A stretch of DNA of 64,000 nt, from positions 62,001 to 126,000 of the forward strand of contig JAKULF010000022.1 in the NCBI GenBank assembly GCA_022661535.1, given 5' to 3'. The notes under the pieces are model-generated. The model was not told the origin of the DNA. It did not search any database and was given only the letters and a program-made list of their open reading frames with translations. Below, piece by piece: positions 9,518 to 20,464 of this stretch. The position numbers and the translations under genes were made by a program. Within the stretch, counting starts at the first letter, position 1. The number at the start of each line of letters is the position of its first letter. This DNA comes from Eutypa lata. Lineage: Eukaryota > Ascomycota > Sordariomycetes > Xylariales > Diatrypaceae.

Positions 9518-9973
9518 ATGAAAAATTGATTTTTATTTGTTAATTTTATCGCTAATGATTTATTAAAACTTAAATGAAGAATATATATAATTTTTATTAT
9601 TTTATTATTAGGTTTAAATATATATTTATTTTATTCTAATAATGAATTTATTAAATATGATGTTATTATTATTATTAATGTTTTTGATGATAATACTATA
9701 TTAAGTGATATAGCTAATAATTCCGTGAATAGCGATATTATTAACCAAAATTTTTTATATAAGTTCTTAAAACTATTTAATCATAAGAATAATAATTATT
9801 TTCCATCTTATTTTATAAGATCAGATAATAAATTTTCATCTTATTCTATTATATTCAATGACTGTGAAGAACTTGAGTGTAAAAATAGTTCTATAAAATT
9901 TATGTTACAGTTTAAATCTTCTTTAGAAAAAGAAAACTTAGAAATATTAAAAAAATTACTTTCAATGTTATAA
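9518..9973 (+). CDS. Hypothetical protein C, second copy (151 aa)
   Basis: The ATG at 9518 opens a frame with two TGA-encoded Trp residues near the N-terminus. A single hydrophobic helix covers about residues 23-40 (IYIIFIILLLGLNIYLFY), followed by an Asn/Ser-rich soluble part ending in a helical segment (LEKENLEILKKLLSML). The layout and ending parallel the ORF at 2087. No family is recognised. Confidence 0.55.
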
Positions 9974-10100
9974 TAAACTAGTTAAAATTATGTTTATATA
10001 TTATGAACATAAAAAGGTATTAATTTTACATTTAAGTATAATTAAGGTAGAGTACTCTTTCTTCCGAGGATATTTTACTCTTCATCTATAGATAGAAAAT

Positions 10101-10125
10101 AATCATCATCATCATCATCATCATC
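10101..10125 (+). repeat. (ATC)n microsatellite
   Basis: About eight ATC units lie in an AT-rich spacer after cassette two. Confidence 0.9.
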
Positions 10126-10205
10126 TATTTGAACCTCTTCATTCAGAATCAAACACCTTCGAGTGAGCTGTCTGATTCTGAAATAAGTAAAAAAATTTTA
10201 CCAGT

Positions 10206-10276
10206 GGGTATTAGCATAGTGGTAATGCATATGACTTTTAATCATCATTATATGAGTTCGAATCTCATAGATCCTA
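10206..10276 (+). tRNA. trnK: tRNA-Lys-like copy (UUU)
   Basis: The anticodon loop CTTTTAA and the T arm ATGAG/CTCAT match the tRNA-Lys at 46850, but the acceptor stem has two mismatches in its middle. It is a duplicated, probably decaying copy. Confidence 0.55.
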
Positions 10277-10441
10277 TAATATTTTATAATATTCAGATAA
10301 TTTAAGAACCTTTCGATAAAGGGAGAGGGGTGAGAAAATTAAGGGAAAATTGTCTCTTTCAATAATTAATAAAAGAAGTTGTAACTAAAATGATGAAAAC
10401 AATAAATTTTAAATTTAAGCCGCCGAGTAAATAAAGATAGC

Positions 10442-10865
10442 TATGGAACGGCTGAAATTAACGAAGTAACAAGAGTAGTAAAATATGAACCTTATCTTAA
10501 AGAAAATGTTAATGATATTGATAGATTTAATTTTACTATTAGTCCCCAAGATACATTGTTGGCTCTGAATTTAATTGGAACTAAATTAGTAAATAAACAA
10601 AATAAACCTATTAATGCTATCGGGAAAATGATGGTCATTAATAGGGGGGATAAATATTAACTTAGCTCCATTATTACTTGATTTAAATAGCATGGGAATT
10701 ACTTCTACTATAATTTATTCTATAAATTTGAGGGATGATTTAAAAGTACAAGTTTTTTCAAAAGAATCAGGGAACCTTTCGATAACATACGTTGAGATTG
10801 GTATTCGCCAATTTATGGATATATTAAATGCTAATTCTTTGGGGGGGGTAGTAGAGAGATTCTAG
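10442..10865 (+). pseudogene. Hypothetical protein D, second copy, frameshifted
   Basis: The first frame (to a TAA at about 10658) reads VVKYEPYLKENVNDIDRF and then an IGKMMVINRG block. The homology then continues in another frame (LDLNSMGITSTIIYSINLRD, then ITYVEIGIRQFMDIL) to a TAG at about 10863. The second part aligns with GIDILYIFSINLTDQI and YIEISVISFIRLMEE of the ORF at 2863. Its 3' part is missing; a run GGGGGGGTAGTAGAGAGATTC at the break recurs at about 45787. Confidence 0.7.
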
Positions 10866-10987
10866 TTTCTATATAATCATCACCTCTATAGATGTGTTGA
10901 TTGTATAGAATATCTAATGTTTCTATTATCAAATCTTTTGTAGGTATTTTACTCTTCATTCAGAAATAAGAGTGTATTTATCTGTTA

Positions 10988-11059
10988 GGATTAGTGGTCA
11001 AGTGGTACGACATGACTCTTTCAATGTCATTATCATGGGTTCGAATCCCATCTAATCTA
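10988..11059 (+). tRNA. trnE: tRNA-Glu (UUC), copy
   Basis: Acceptor GGATTAG/CTAATCT, anticodon loop CTTTCAA closed by four pairs and a T-T mismatch, good T arm. It is nearly the same as the copy at 41021. Confidence 0.75.
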
Positions 11060-11084
11060 GCTTATAATTAGGTTAACTTAGTTC

Positions 11085-11155
11085 GGATTAGTTATCTAAT
11101 GGTACTAATGGCTCTTTCAATGCCACTATCGCGAGTTCAAATCTTATCTAATCTA
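11085..11155 (+). pseudogene. tRNA-Glu copy, degenerate
   Basis: The same acceptor and anticodon loop as the preceding copy, but the T arm (GCGAG-TTCAAAT-CTTAT) no longer pairs fully. Confidence 0.55.
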
Positions 11156-11278
11156 TCTTATATTCTTGGTCCAAGTCCAGGTACTTAGCTTACCTTTGGT
11201 AAATTAGATGGAGTGCCCTTCTAATTAAATAATTGTGAGGATTTGCACCCCAAATTTAAATCTTAATAAAGAAATTAA

Positions 11279-11638
11279 ATTATTTTAGGAAGAGAACAAT
11301 ATTATCTTGATTTATTAAAACCTGAGTATAATATATTAAGAAAAGCTGGTTCCCGTTTAGGAGCTAAACATTCCTCAAAAAGTATAGATTTAATGAGACA
11401 AAAAGCTTTAGGTAGAAAATACTCTGAAAAAACTCTCTTAAAATTGAGCTCTATCCAAGGTTGTCCTGTTTGCATTTATGAAAAGTCTGGTTCAGAAGTA
11501 TTTCAATTTATAGGCAGTTTTGTTTCAGCAAGAAAAGCTGCGGAATTTCTAGGAATTAGTAATAAAACTGTATGTACGTATATAAAATCTGGAAAAATCT
11601 TTAAAGATAAATATAAATTCTTGAGATTTAGACTATAA
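11279..11638 (+). pseudogene. GIY-YIG homing endonuclease, 3' fragment
   Basis: The frame begins after a TAA without a start codon. It shows the second half of a GIY-YIG nuclease (GREQYYLDLLKPEYNILRKAGS, including the catalytic Glu context), the linker typical of these enzymes (GAKHSSKSIDLMRQKALGRKYS) and a NUMOD1-type tail (ISNKTVCTYIKSGKIFKDKYKF). The GIY and YIG motifs at the N-terminus are absent. It is therefore a truncated relic between tRNA-Glu and tRNA-Val. Confidence 0.8.
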
Positions 11639-11681
11639 AGAATTATATATTTAATGGAAAAAATTTCTTTTTTTCCCAAAG

Positions 11682-11751
11682 AGAGATTAATTCAATGGTA
11701 GAATGGCTACCTTACACGTAGATTGTTATGAGTTCGAATCTCTTATCTCTT
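11682..11751 (+). tRNA. trnV: tRNA-Val (UAC)
   Basis: Anticodon stem CTAC/GTAG with loop CTTACAC. The acceptor and T stems have one weak pair each. Confidence 0.75.
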
Positions 11752-11754
11752 AAA

Positions 11755-11823
11755 AGAAATAAACAGGTAAACCTTACGTAGTTTTTAGTGCGGAAGGTTG
11801 GGTGTTCGATTCACCTATTTCTC
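11755..11823 (+). pseudogene. tRNA-like sequence after tRNA-Val
   Basis: Acceptor AGAAATA/TATTTCT and T arm (GGGTG-TTCGATT-CACCT) pair well, but the middle gives no standard anticodon arm, so the identity is left open. Confidence 0.35.
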
Positions 11824-11914
11824 AAAGAAGTAAAGTAAGAAATTACTTTCTTTCTTAATAATTCTTTTAATTATATACTTTGTATGCTTTTAACTTATTA
11901 ATAAATAAAGGTAA

Positions 11915-14900
11915 ATGACTGAAATAGTAAGGAGTAATTTTCAAAATCATCCTTTTCATTTAGTATCTCCTTCACCATGACCATTATATACTAGTATTAG
12001 TTTATTTACTTTAACTAGTAGTGGAGCATTATCTATGCATAGCTTTAGCAATGCACATAATGTATTTTATTTAGCTCTTGCAACATTAGTTTTCTCTATG
12101 TCATTTTGATTTAGAGATATAATTAGTGAGGGTACCGGAACATTGCGGTTAATACAATATATCTTTAAACTTTTTTATTTAAATACAGCTAGAGCTATTC
12201 TTATTGAAGATGTAAAACAAGCTTTAAGTACTTATAATTCAAATTTACATTTATACCCTAGAAGGGAATCTTCTCTTTATAAAGAAGATAAAATTAGTTT
12301 AGGCTATTACTTAGCAGGTCTTTTAGAGGGTGATGGGTCTATTTCTATTCCTGCTTTAGGAACTACAACGATGAATAGAATACTTAATCCTAGAATAGTG
12401 TTTACTTCACATGTTAATAATATAGGTATGTATGCTTTTCTTCAGTCAGAATTAGGAGGTATAGGTCGTTTTCAAACTTCAGGAACTAGTACACTTCGTT
12501 ATATTATCGGAGATAAAGAAGGAATTCTTCTTTGTATTAATTTAATGCACGGTAAACTAAGAACACCTAAAAATAAGAGATTTAATGATTTGATTAAATT
12601 ATTTAATGTTAAATATTCCTTAAATATAGTAGAAAGTTTATTAGATACTTCGAATTTTGGAGAGAATAGTTGACTTGCAGGTTTCACCGAAGTAGATGGA
12701 CACTTTGGGATTAAATATGTGGAAAGTAGACCTAAATCAGAGACTCGTAAAAGATCTGTAAGTGAAAGTGTAAGTTTAAAATTTATATTAGATCAACGTG
12801 CATATGATAAGCCTACATCTTCCAATATGTTACCTTTTATGGAAAATTTAGCCTTGTTTTTAAGATGTACCGTGAAAAGTTATAATAGTAATAAATCACA
12901 TTCAGAGGTATTATCTTTATCTGTAGCATCTATAGATAATATTAGACTTCTTATAAATTATTTTGGAAAATATCCTTTATTAGGTGAAAAATGAGATAAT
13001 TATAATAAATGAAGTACTGTTTACTATATGATAATATCCAAAAAACATCTTACTGAAAAAGGGAGATTAGAGATTAGATCTTTAATTGGTTTAGATGCAT
13101 CACAAGTTTAGTTGCTTTATTTTTTTTATTTTGCTAACCGTTAATAGGCGGCTTCGCTACACAGGTTAGGAAAATTTATAGAAAAATAAAAAAAAATAAA
13201 AATATATGTATTATAAAGTGCCCTCGTAAAATTTTACTATATGCTGGAAAATCTTATAATATAAGACAATCAGCAGGAAACCAAAGGACGTATAATTATC
13301 CAAGTAGGTTCCTCAGAGACTACACGTAAAAATTTTATGCGTTATTTTTAAAACCCATTAAATAAGATATAGTCCGATTAATGTAGTGATATGTTACTAA
13401 CAAATAGACTTTTTTAGGGAACCATACCCTCGCAGTCCAAAAAGGATTAAACTTAGGTGTTATTTTATTTATAGTGTCTGAAGCTTTATTCTTCATGGCT
13501 ATATTTTGAGCATTTTTTCATAGTAAAAGCAATCTGTGAACAGGAGCCAAACTCCGGGAACACCCTAAAGCTTTAATAACTAAACTGTTAGTTGAAAGAT
13601 TAATAGTGGCCTCATTAATGATTGAGGGTATAGTAACATCATTAAAGATTCTTGGTTTAATACAAGAAATGGGTTATCGCGGATCTAAATCAGATAATCT
13701 TATATCTGTAAAAGAGCAACGAGCAGACGGTTCCTCAATATTATTTAAATATTGTAAGGTGTGCTCTAAGTGCCAAGGAAACTTGGTTTATATGCATCCA
13801 ATAAAAAATGTTAGTACTATTAAGGTTAATAAATATTTAAATTCTTCAATAATTCAAAGATCTTTATTTTCTACTAAAGCTTCATCAGTAGATAATACTA
13901 CTGATGTATTAAATCCTAAGTATGTTACAGGATTTACTGATGGAGAAGGATGCTTTTTCGTCGGTATTAATACAGATCCTAGATATAAAACAGGTTACAG
14001 AATAAAAGCTATATTTCAAATAGGTGTTCATGAAAAAGATTTTGCTTTATTAGAGCAGATTAAATTGTTTTTCGGGGTAGGACATATTACAAAATTGGGA
14101 GTAGAATCTGTTCAATATAGAGTATCAGGTTTAGAAGATTTAAACATAATTATTAATCATTTTGATAAACACCCTTTATTAACTCGTAAACAATCTGATT
14201 TTTTGCTTTTTAAAGAAGTAATAGACTTAATAAAAGAAGGTAAACATTTAACTTTAGAAGGGGTAAATAGAATAGTATCCATTAAAACTACACTTAACGG
14301 TGGAGAAATATCTGATACTTTAAATTTAGCTTTTCCGGATTTAGAACCTGCATTAGTACCAAAAATTAACGATAGAAAAATTCAAGATTTACATTGATTG
14401 GCTGGTTTCACTGATGCTGAAGGTTGTTTTTTTATAGCCTTAAAAAAATCACCTAAATCTAAATTAGGCGAAACTGTATGATTAAGATTTATTTTATCTC
14501 AACATAGTGAAGATAAAGACCTCTTAGAAAGTTTAATTTCTACTTTTAATTGCGGAAGATTTATATATAAATCAGATTGTAGTGAGTTTATAGTTGAAAA
14601 ATTTTCAGATGTTCGTGATAAAGTTATCCCTATATTTGAAGAATTTAAATTATATGGTTTAAAATCTAAAAATTATGATGATTTTAAAAAAGCCGCAGTT
14701 CTAATCAACAATAAAGCTCATTTAACTAGAGAAGGATTAGACGAGTTAAAAAAAATAAAAGGTAGAATGAATAAAAGACGAAAATAGTATTAATATAAAG
14801 ATCATATATTAAAATATCTATTTATAAAACGAGTGCTTTAACACCTACAGTAGAATTAGGTGCTCAATGACCTCCTATGGGTATTGAACCTGTTAATCCT

Positions 14901-17900
14901 TTTGAATTACCTTTACTTAATACAGTAAAACATGCTAGTTTCTCAAATATTTGAGAAATTATTGCTGTGTGAGTGAGAGTCTCACTCTATGGACAAAATT
15001 TAACTTTTAATACTACTTATCTTGATATCTTAGGACAAATTTTAATTATGCTTTTTATTTTATCTTTGGAGACTTCAATTCGCGTGTCATGTACTAATAG
15101 CGATTTGTCACTGTGTACATCACTACATCGAAATAATTCCATCGATCCCCTTAACACTGTAAACCCTAAAGACTTGGATGAATTTTATAAATGATTTGTA
15201 GGGTTTTCGGATGCTGAAAGTATGTTTAATATAACTCAGATTGTTAATAAAGGGGAAGTCGAAGGTTTTTCTTTTAGATTTAAAATAGGATTACACAAAG
15301 ATGATTTTAATGCTTTAGATTATATTAAAAGTAAATTAGATATGGGGTCTATATATGCTTCTAAAGATAGTCAAATATATACTATATCTAAAAAGGACGA
15401 TATTTCTAAACTAATCTCTATTTTTGATAGTTATACTTTAAATACTAGCAAATATTTAGATTTTTTAGCTTTTAAAAAAGCCTTTATTCTCTATACTAAT
15501 AGAAAGAACTTGTCGGATAAATTAATAGCTCAAATAATAGAATTAAAAAGTGACATGAATTATAACCGTGAAGATTATAATATGGTTATAAATCATGATA
15601 TAATTATAACTAAAAGTTGATTATTAGGTTTTATAGAAGGAGATGGTTCATTTAGCTTGGAAAGAAGTACAATGGAGCCTGTCTTTTCTATTAAATTAAC
15701 AGAAACACAACTTCCGGTTTTGACTAAAATAAAAGAATATCTAGAAAATAACCTGGATCTTGATTTATATTCTATTCATAAGTTAAAATCTTCACAAATT
15801 ATCATGATAAATTCTGAAAAAGCTAGAGGTAATAGTAAACCTTTAGTATCATTAGTCATCAAAAATGTACATTTTTTAAATAATTATTTAGTACCCTTCT
15901 TGGATGAAAAGAAATTTATAACTAAAAAAGGGTTGGATTTTTCTGATTTTAAAATTATATGCAATGCAATTTACATAGGAGCACATAGAAAAGAAATAAC
16001 TAAATCCTTAATTTTGAGATTATCTTATACTATGAATAATTTTAGATTATCTACCTACTCAGGATTTGTTGAATCTTTAAGTGAAGAGGAAATAAATTTG
16101 CTAATTAATTCTATGCCAAGTATTAAACATCTTAAGGATGGTCGTCAAAGAGATTTAGATACAAATAAGGTTATACGTAATCGTTCAAGTAGCAGTATTT
16201 ATGAAATTATTCAACCATCAGGAGAAGTTTTAGTGATGCCCAATTTAGCTAAAGCAGCCGAATTTATAAATGTAGGGTTTAATACTTTACAAAGACGTTT
16301 AGATATCGAAGATTTAGAAGATTCAGTAGAATTAAAGGGTTATAAAATTAAAAGACTAGGAGTCTTTAAACCTAAAAGTTAAATAAAGAAATTGAAGTAA
16401 GATTACAATCAAACAGTTTTATATCCATAGATAAATTAGGTGAAAACGGTTAAGGACATTCTTGGTCTTAGACCGTCGGCAGTTGTAAATGTCGCTACAG
16501 ATTGGTCCACCAGGGTTGGGCTGAAATGTCCGTCCAAATGTACAATCGGACTCTATGACGAGTGCAAATATCGTGAAGAGGAAAGAAAATCCCATGCATT
16601 GCACAGCGGGATAACCAAAGTATGTTGGTAATAACTCTGAATAATTTTAAGTTTTATACCTTATTCTTTATTTAATAGAGTTGAATATTATTATCAAGTG
16701 GAGCTACAGTAACATATGCTCATCATTCTTTAATTCAAGGTAAAAGAAAAGGAGCTTTATACGGTTCTATAGCTACCATATTATTAGCAGTAATTTTCAC
16801 AGGATTCCAAGGAGTAGAATATAGTGTTTCATCTTTCACTATAAGTGATGGTGCTTTTGGGACATGTTTCTTTTTTGGTACTGGGTTTCACGGATTGAGT
16901 AGCAGTCCTTTAAATTTATATAATATTCATAAAACCAAAATTGAAAGCAATAATGTTCCAGTTAATAATACCAATATTGATGGATTATTGATTACTCTCC
17001 CTACGTCTACTTATTATTTAGATAGAGAGTTTTTAGAGTGATTCGTGGGATTCTCGGATGGAGAGAGTAATTTCCATATCCGACTTATAGCTTTAACAGA
17101 TAATACCTATAAATCTGCGCAATTCACGTTTCAAATAGGTCTACATAAGGATGAAATAAAAGTATTAGAATATATTATGAATACTCTAAAATGTGGACAC
17201 ATCTCTAAATCTAAGGATAAAGTAAATTTTTTTGTTAATGATATAAATTCATTATTATATGTCATATTACCTATCTTCGACCATGTTAATCTTAATAGTT
17301 CAAAATATCATCATTTTGAAGTTTTTAGAAGGGCGGTTTTATCAACAAAAGATAAAAAACATTTAACTGATAAAGGTAAATTGGAGATAATAGGTTACAA
17401 GAAGGAGATGCAAGGTATGACAGATAAGTGGATACCTAACACTATTAATAATAAAATTAATATTACTAAACATTGATTAGCCGGATTTATAGATGCGGAG
17501 GCTACATTTTCAACTAATAAATATGTACCTAGGTTTAAATTGGAAAATCATATTAAGGAGCTAGAATTGTACAATAAAATAAAGGAATTCTTTGGAGTAG
17601 GTAATACTTTATTAACTACACCAAGGGTATACAGAGCTAATAGTAATCCTACTATAGTGTTAGAAATTAATAAAATTAACGAGCTTAGGGATATTTTAAT
17701 ACCTTTGATATACAATAAAGAAAATTGTATTTTATTAAAAACTTTAAAAGCTCAAGATTTTTTATTATGATTAAAATTGGTAGATATTTATTATAGAGGT
17801 TATCATACTACCGTAAAAGGTAAATATATCTTTGATGCTATAAAATTGCATATAAATAAATATAGATTAACAACTAATGTTAATTTATTTACAAAGGAAC

Positions 17901-18758
17901 GTATTTCAATTTCAGAAATTGAAAATTTATTGACCACTCTTTATTCATCTGATAGTCCTTATGAAATAAAACAAGGATTAAGGTATTATAGAAATACTAA
18001 TAAATTAGTAAGTGAAGCTACTCAGATTATAGTTATAGATATGAATACTAATAATAGAAGTATTCATAAGAGTATGTCTAAGTGCGCAGAAACTCTTAAT
18101 ATTTCTAGGTCTGCAGTTAAACAGTATTTAGGTACAGGTAAATCCTATAAAAGGTATTTTTTTATTTTTGGTTAAATTTAATATTATATGAATTTTTAAT
18201 AAAAAAGTTAATAGCAAAAAAGCCATTTTGCGCGTAGTTGGTTATGCTTAATGGTAATTTGCTGCCGAATATATATTGTTACGATGCGTTATATAAAGGT
18301 TCAAAGACTAGCTAATAAATATTAAGTTATTTTAAGTAATTTACATATGACTTTAAGTTTTTTTTTACATTTTGTACTTAAAACACCGGGTTGTATTATG
18401 ACAACATAATATATGAAATCAAGAAAAATTTTTTGGAAGATTAAGCATTAGTGTTGCAACTTATTTAAAGTAAAAGAATGGCGTAAAACTTTTCATGTTA
18501 ATTATTAAATAAAAATATTTTAATTTAATAAGCACTAATATGATGACATAGTCTAAACAATAATGTGAATTATTGTTAATAAATTTTGTGCACGTTATGG
18601 TTGGAACAGCATTCTTAGGTGTTGCACTTTGAAGAATTTATTCATATCATTTAACTGATAATCATCACCTTGGGTTCGAAGGAGGTATATTATACTGACA
18701 CTTTGTAGATGTGGTTTGACTTTTTTTGTATGTTTCAGTTTATTACTGAGGTTCTTAA
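11915..18758 (+). CDS. cox3: Cytochrome c oxidase subunit 3 (five exons)
   Basis: COX3 is a core membrane subunit of complex IV in the inner membrane. Exons that restore the family sequence and respect group I rules (last exon base T, last intron base G) are 11915-12133, 13408-13521, 14832-14926, 16684-16895 and 18589-18758. Joined they give 810 nt and 269 residues, the usual fungal length. Landmarks are [14 protein letters not shown] at the start, [19 protein letters not shown] after intron 1, [19 protein letters not shown] in exon 3, [20 protein letters not shown] in exon 4 and [18 protein letters not shown] at the end. TGA encodes Trp several times. All four introns hold LAGLIDADG frames that continue in frame from the upstream exon, so each could be made as a fusion from unspliced RNA. 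Confidence 0.95.
12134..13111 (+). CDS. LAGLIDADG endonuclease/maturase in cox3 intron 1
   Basis: The frame continues in register from cox3 exon 1 to the TAG at 13109, with TGA read as Trp. Two motifs are visible, [13 protein letters not shown] (about 12305) and [12 protein letters not shown] (about 12671), so this is a double-motif enzyme acting as a monomer; both keep the acidic residue at the motif end. The C-terminus has the usual [14 protein letters not shown] helix. The ORF fills the loop between the 5' exon and the core pieces. It could cleave an intronless cox3 allele, assist splicing, or both. Confidence 0.9.
12134..13407 (+). mobile_element. cox3 intron 1, group I with LAGLIDADG gene
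   Basis: The intron follows exon codon GGT and ends in G before ACT. Core pieces after the ORF include AATCAGCAGGAAACC (about 13270), CCTCAGAGACTACACG (about 13311) and AAGATATAGTCC (about 13365). Confidence 0.85.
13522..14787 (+). CDS. LAGLIDADG endonuclease in cox3 intron 2
   Basis: The frame is open from cox3 exon 2 through the intron core to the TAG at 14785. An independent start could be the ATG at 13618 or the ATG near 13669. Motifs are [13 protein letters not shown] (about 13921) and [13 protein letters not shown] (about 14395). Each is followed by the expected fold, with [19 protein letters not shown] after the first and [14 protein letters not shown] after the second, and the protein ends in [15 protein letters not shown]. 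It appears intact and is one of the best candidates for an active enzyme here. The N-terminal part overlaps the folded intron core, a common layout in this intron family. Confidence 0.9.
13522..14831 (+). mobile_element. cox3 intron 2, group I with LAGLIDADG gene
   Basis: Core pieces at the 5' side are AACTCCGGGAACACCCTAAAG, TATCGCGGATCTAAATC (about 13676) and GTAAAAGAGCAACGAG (about 13709). The same signature recurs in rnl introns 5 and 9 and all three nad2 introns, so these form one family. Confidence 0.85.
14927..16382 (+). CDS. LAGLIDADG endonuclease with NUMOD-like tail in cox3 intron 3
   Basis: The frame is continuous with cox3 exon 3 and ends at the TAA at 16380, with in-frame TGA at about 15192 and 15618 read as Trp. 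After a hydrophobic leader, the first motif is degenerate ([11 protein letters not shown], about 15198). The second is canonical ([12 protein letters not shown], about 15618). The tail ([20 protein letters not shown], then GFNTLQRRL) looks like a NUMOD1 DNA-binding module. The same architecture is seen in rnl intron 7. The Ser in place of the usual Gly after the first acidic pair may lower activity. Confidence 0.88.
14927..16683 (+). mobile_element. cox3 intron 3, group I with LAGLIDADG gene
   Basis: The core follows the ORF: GTGAAAACGGTTAAGGAC, AGACCGTCGGCAGTTGTAAA (about 16469), CGCTACAGATTGGTCCACC (about 16492) and GAAATGTCCGTCCAAATG. The same core type recurs twice in rnl intron 7. Confidence 0.85.
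16896..18175 (+). CDS. LAGLIDADG endonuclease in cox3 intron 4
   Basis: In frame with cox3 exon 4 and open to the TAA at 18173, using TGA as Trp. Motif one is [14 protein letters not shown] (about 17039) and motif two [12 protein letters not shown] (about 17475). Both deviate from the consensus at the Gly after the acidic pair. The region after motif two is short and the protein ends in a NUMOD1-like tail ([20 protein letters not shown], then [16 protein letters not shown]). The changes in both motifs suggest drift toward a maturase role or loss of cleavage. Confidence 0.85.
16896..18588 (+). mobile_element. cox3 intron 4, group I with LAGLIDADG gene
   Basis: The boundaries are set by restoring FHGLHVMVGT in COX3. 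A splicing-core end resembling GACATAGTCTAAAC lies at about 18545. Confidence 0.8.
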
Positions 18759-18807
18759 CTTGTTTTATAAGTAATATCCAAATAGCAATAAACAAGTTTA
18801 TTTTTAG

Positions 18808-19485
18808 ATTTATATTTTCCTTTGCTATAATGAATTACTTTCTTCTTTCTTTTATTGTGCTGATGGTTCAAATAAAGATTCTGAAGAAGATTCAAAAGAA
18901 GATGAAGAAGATTATAATCTTCTGAAGAAGACGAATTAGCTCATCTTGAAAAAAAAACATCTACGGATTTCTGAAGAAATCCAAGATATAAAACATGAGC
19001 TAGCTGAGGTTGATAAGGCTGAAAAGCTTGCAAAAAAATTACCTGAAAGTGCTAGAATAGCCATGATTAATTTTTTAAGAAAAATTACCCTTAGTCATGA
19101 CGAGATAAGAGAATTTCTTAATGACGAGCTAAAACGGCTTCAAGATGGTAAAAAAGAATATGTTTCTAAAATCTCACAAGCTAAATAATATAGAGGTGAT
19201 ACTGTGGAAGTAGATGATCCAATAGGAAATAAACGAAATGAATTATCTATAGAGGATACAAATCCTTCTAAACGTCGAAATTAATTAAATTATGATGATT
19301 CTTCTGGTTCTTCTGGTCTCTCAGCTCCTTCAGCTCCTTCTGGTTCTACTTCATATTTAAATGAACCAGATACAGGTAATTCTGAATCTGGAGGAAATAA
19401 TCTAAGTAAAATGATAGGTAAGTTGTCAGCTATCTTAGGATCAATAATCGCAGGATTATCTGATTTCTTTGATAATATCTTTTAG
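18808..19485 (+). pseudogene. Hypothetical ORF with three in-frame stops downstream of cox3
   Basis: One frame of 226 codons carries TAG at 18937, TAA at 19186 and TAA at about 19279 yet reads as coherent protein throughout. An acidic stretch (KDSEEDSKEDEEDYN) is followed by a long charged helix likely to form a coiled coil (ISEEIQDIKHELAEVDKAEK, then EIREFLNDELKRLQDGKK). A Ser/Gly/Pro-rich linker (DDSSGSSGLSAPSAPSGS) and a hydrophobic C-terminus (KLSAILGSIIAGLSDFF) come next. No family is recognised. Either it is a pseudogene broken only by point nonsense mutations or stops are tolerated. Confidence 0.5.
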
Positions 19486-19612
19486 TAGTTCTATTGCAAA
19501 TATTTTTATCCATTAATCTGTTATTATTTTTAAAAGGATAAGATATTATATTTATTTATAAGTATAATTTTAAGGTTTTTTTTATTATTCTAGATATAAC
19601 AATAAATATAAG

Positions 19613-19682
19613 ATTCCTTAGCTTAAGTGGTAAAGCGTATTTTTGATAAGAATATTATCAGTGTTCGATTCACTGAGGAATT
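19613..19682 (+). tRNA. trnI: tRNA-Ile (GAU)
   Basis: Acceptor ATTCCTT/GAGGAAT, anticodon stem TATTT/GAATA with loop TTGATAA. Confidence 0.9.
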
Positions 19683-19789
19683 AATCTATAAATAATAAGA
19701 AATAATTAGTGGTAATTAATATATCTACTTTTTTATTCGAATAATAGAGATCTATTGCAAAAAATATATAGTGATATATTTATCAATAA

Positions 19790-19877
19790 AGAGAATTGAT
19801 CGAGTGGTTTAAGATGGTAAGCTTGAGTCTTATTTGGCCAAAAACTGGTCACATCCGTTCGAATCGGATATTCTCTG
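19790..19877 (+). tRNA. trnS: tRNA-Ser (UGA)
   Basis: Acceptor AGAGAAT/ATTCTCT, anticodon loop CTTGAGT (TGA) and a long variable arm (TTGGCCAAAAACTGGTCA). Confidence 0.92.
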
Positions 19878-19934
19878 TACTCAAGTTAGAACATATTTAT
19901 TATAATTTTAATAAGGTAATTTTATATAAATTAA

Positions 19935-20007
19935 CGGATTAGGCCCGGGTTGGTTAGGGACTGCATTTGGGTTGCAGAGTAGTTACGTTCGAATCGTAAT
20001 AATCCGA
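19935..20007 (+). tRNA. trnP: tRNA-Pro (UGG)
   Basis: Acceptor CGGATTA/TAATCCG, anticodon stem CTGCA/TGCAG with loop TTTGGGT. Confidence 0.93.
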
Positions 20008-20011
20008 AACT

Positions 20012-20026
20012 AAAAATTTATAGTGA
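20012..20026 (+). promoter_or_regulatory. Recurring motif AAAAATTTATAGTGA just upstream of rnl
   Basis: This is an exact copy of the motif, 4 nt after tRNA-Pro and roughly 35-60 nt before the start of the large rRNA. It is the best placed copy for a promoter or RNA 5'-processing signal. Confidence 0.45.
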
Positions 20027-20464
20027 TATAATGTACTAGATATAGAAAAATATTTATATTTAATATAAATAAGTATACAAAGAGACTATTAGGAATCCCT
20101 ATAAGGAGCTATGTATTAAAGAGTAACAATAATATTAAAAAAGTTATGTAATACTAATGTACATATAAACTCTTAGAGAAATTAAATAATAAACGAAGGC
20201 GAATTGAAATATCTTAGTAGCTTCAGGAAAAGAAATCAAACGAGATTCTACGATTAGTGTGAATGAAAGTAGAGTAGCCTATATACTAAATATAGTATAT
20301 TAATAAGTAAAATGGACACAAATCTGTTTAAATATTAAGGGGAACCTTCCTCTAAGGCTAAATATAATACATAAGCGACAGTGAAAAAGTACCGTGAGGG
20401 AACGGGTTGAAATAGTAGTTTTATAAGCAGCTCGAGCTAAGGCAAGAGCGTACCTTTTGCATAA

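Noticed and set aside
10101..10125. Repeated ATC units as a possible CRISPR or iteron array
   Set aside because: It is a simple trinucleotide microsatellite without spacers. No CRISPR-like spaced repeats were found anywhere in the window.
18716..18925. Plus-strand frame overlapping the end of cox3
   Set aside because: It reads cox3 and the following acidic ORF out of frame; the hydrophobic content is a codon-shift artefact.
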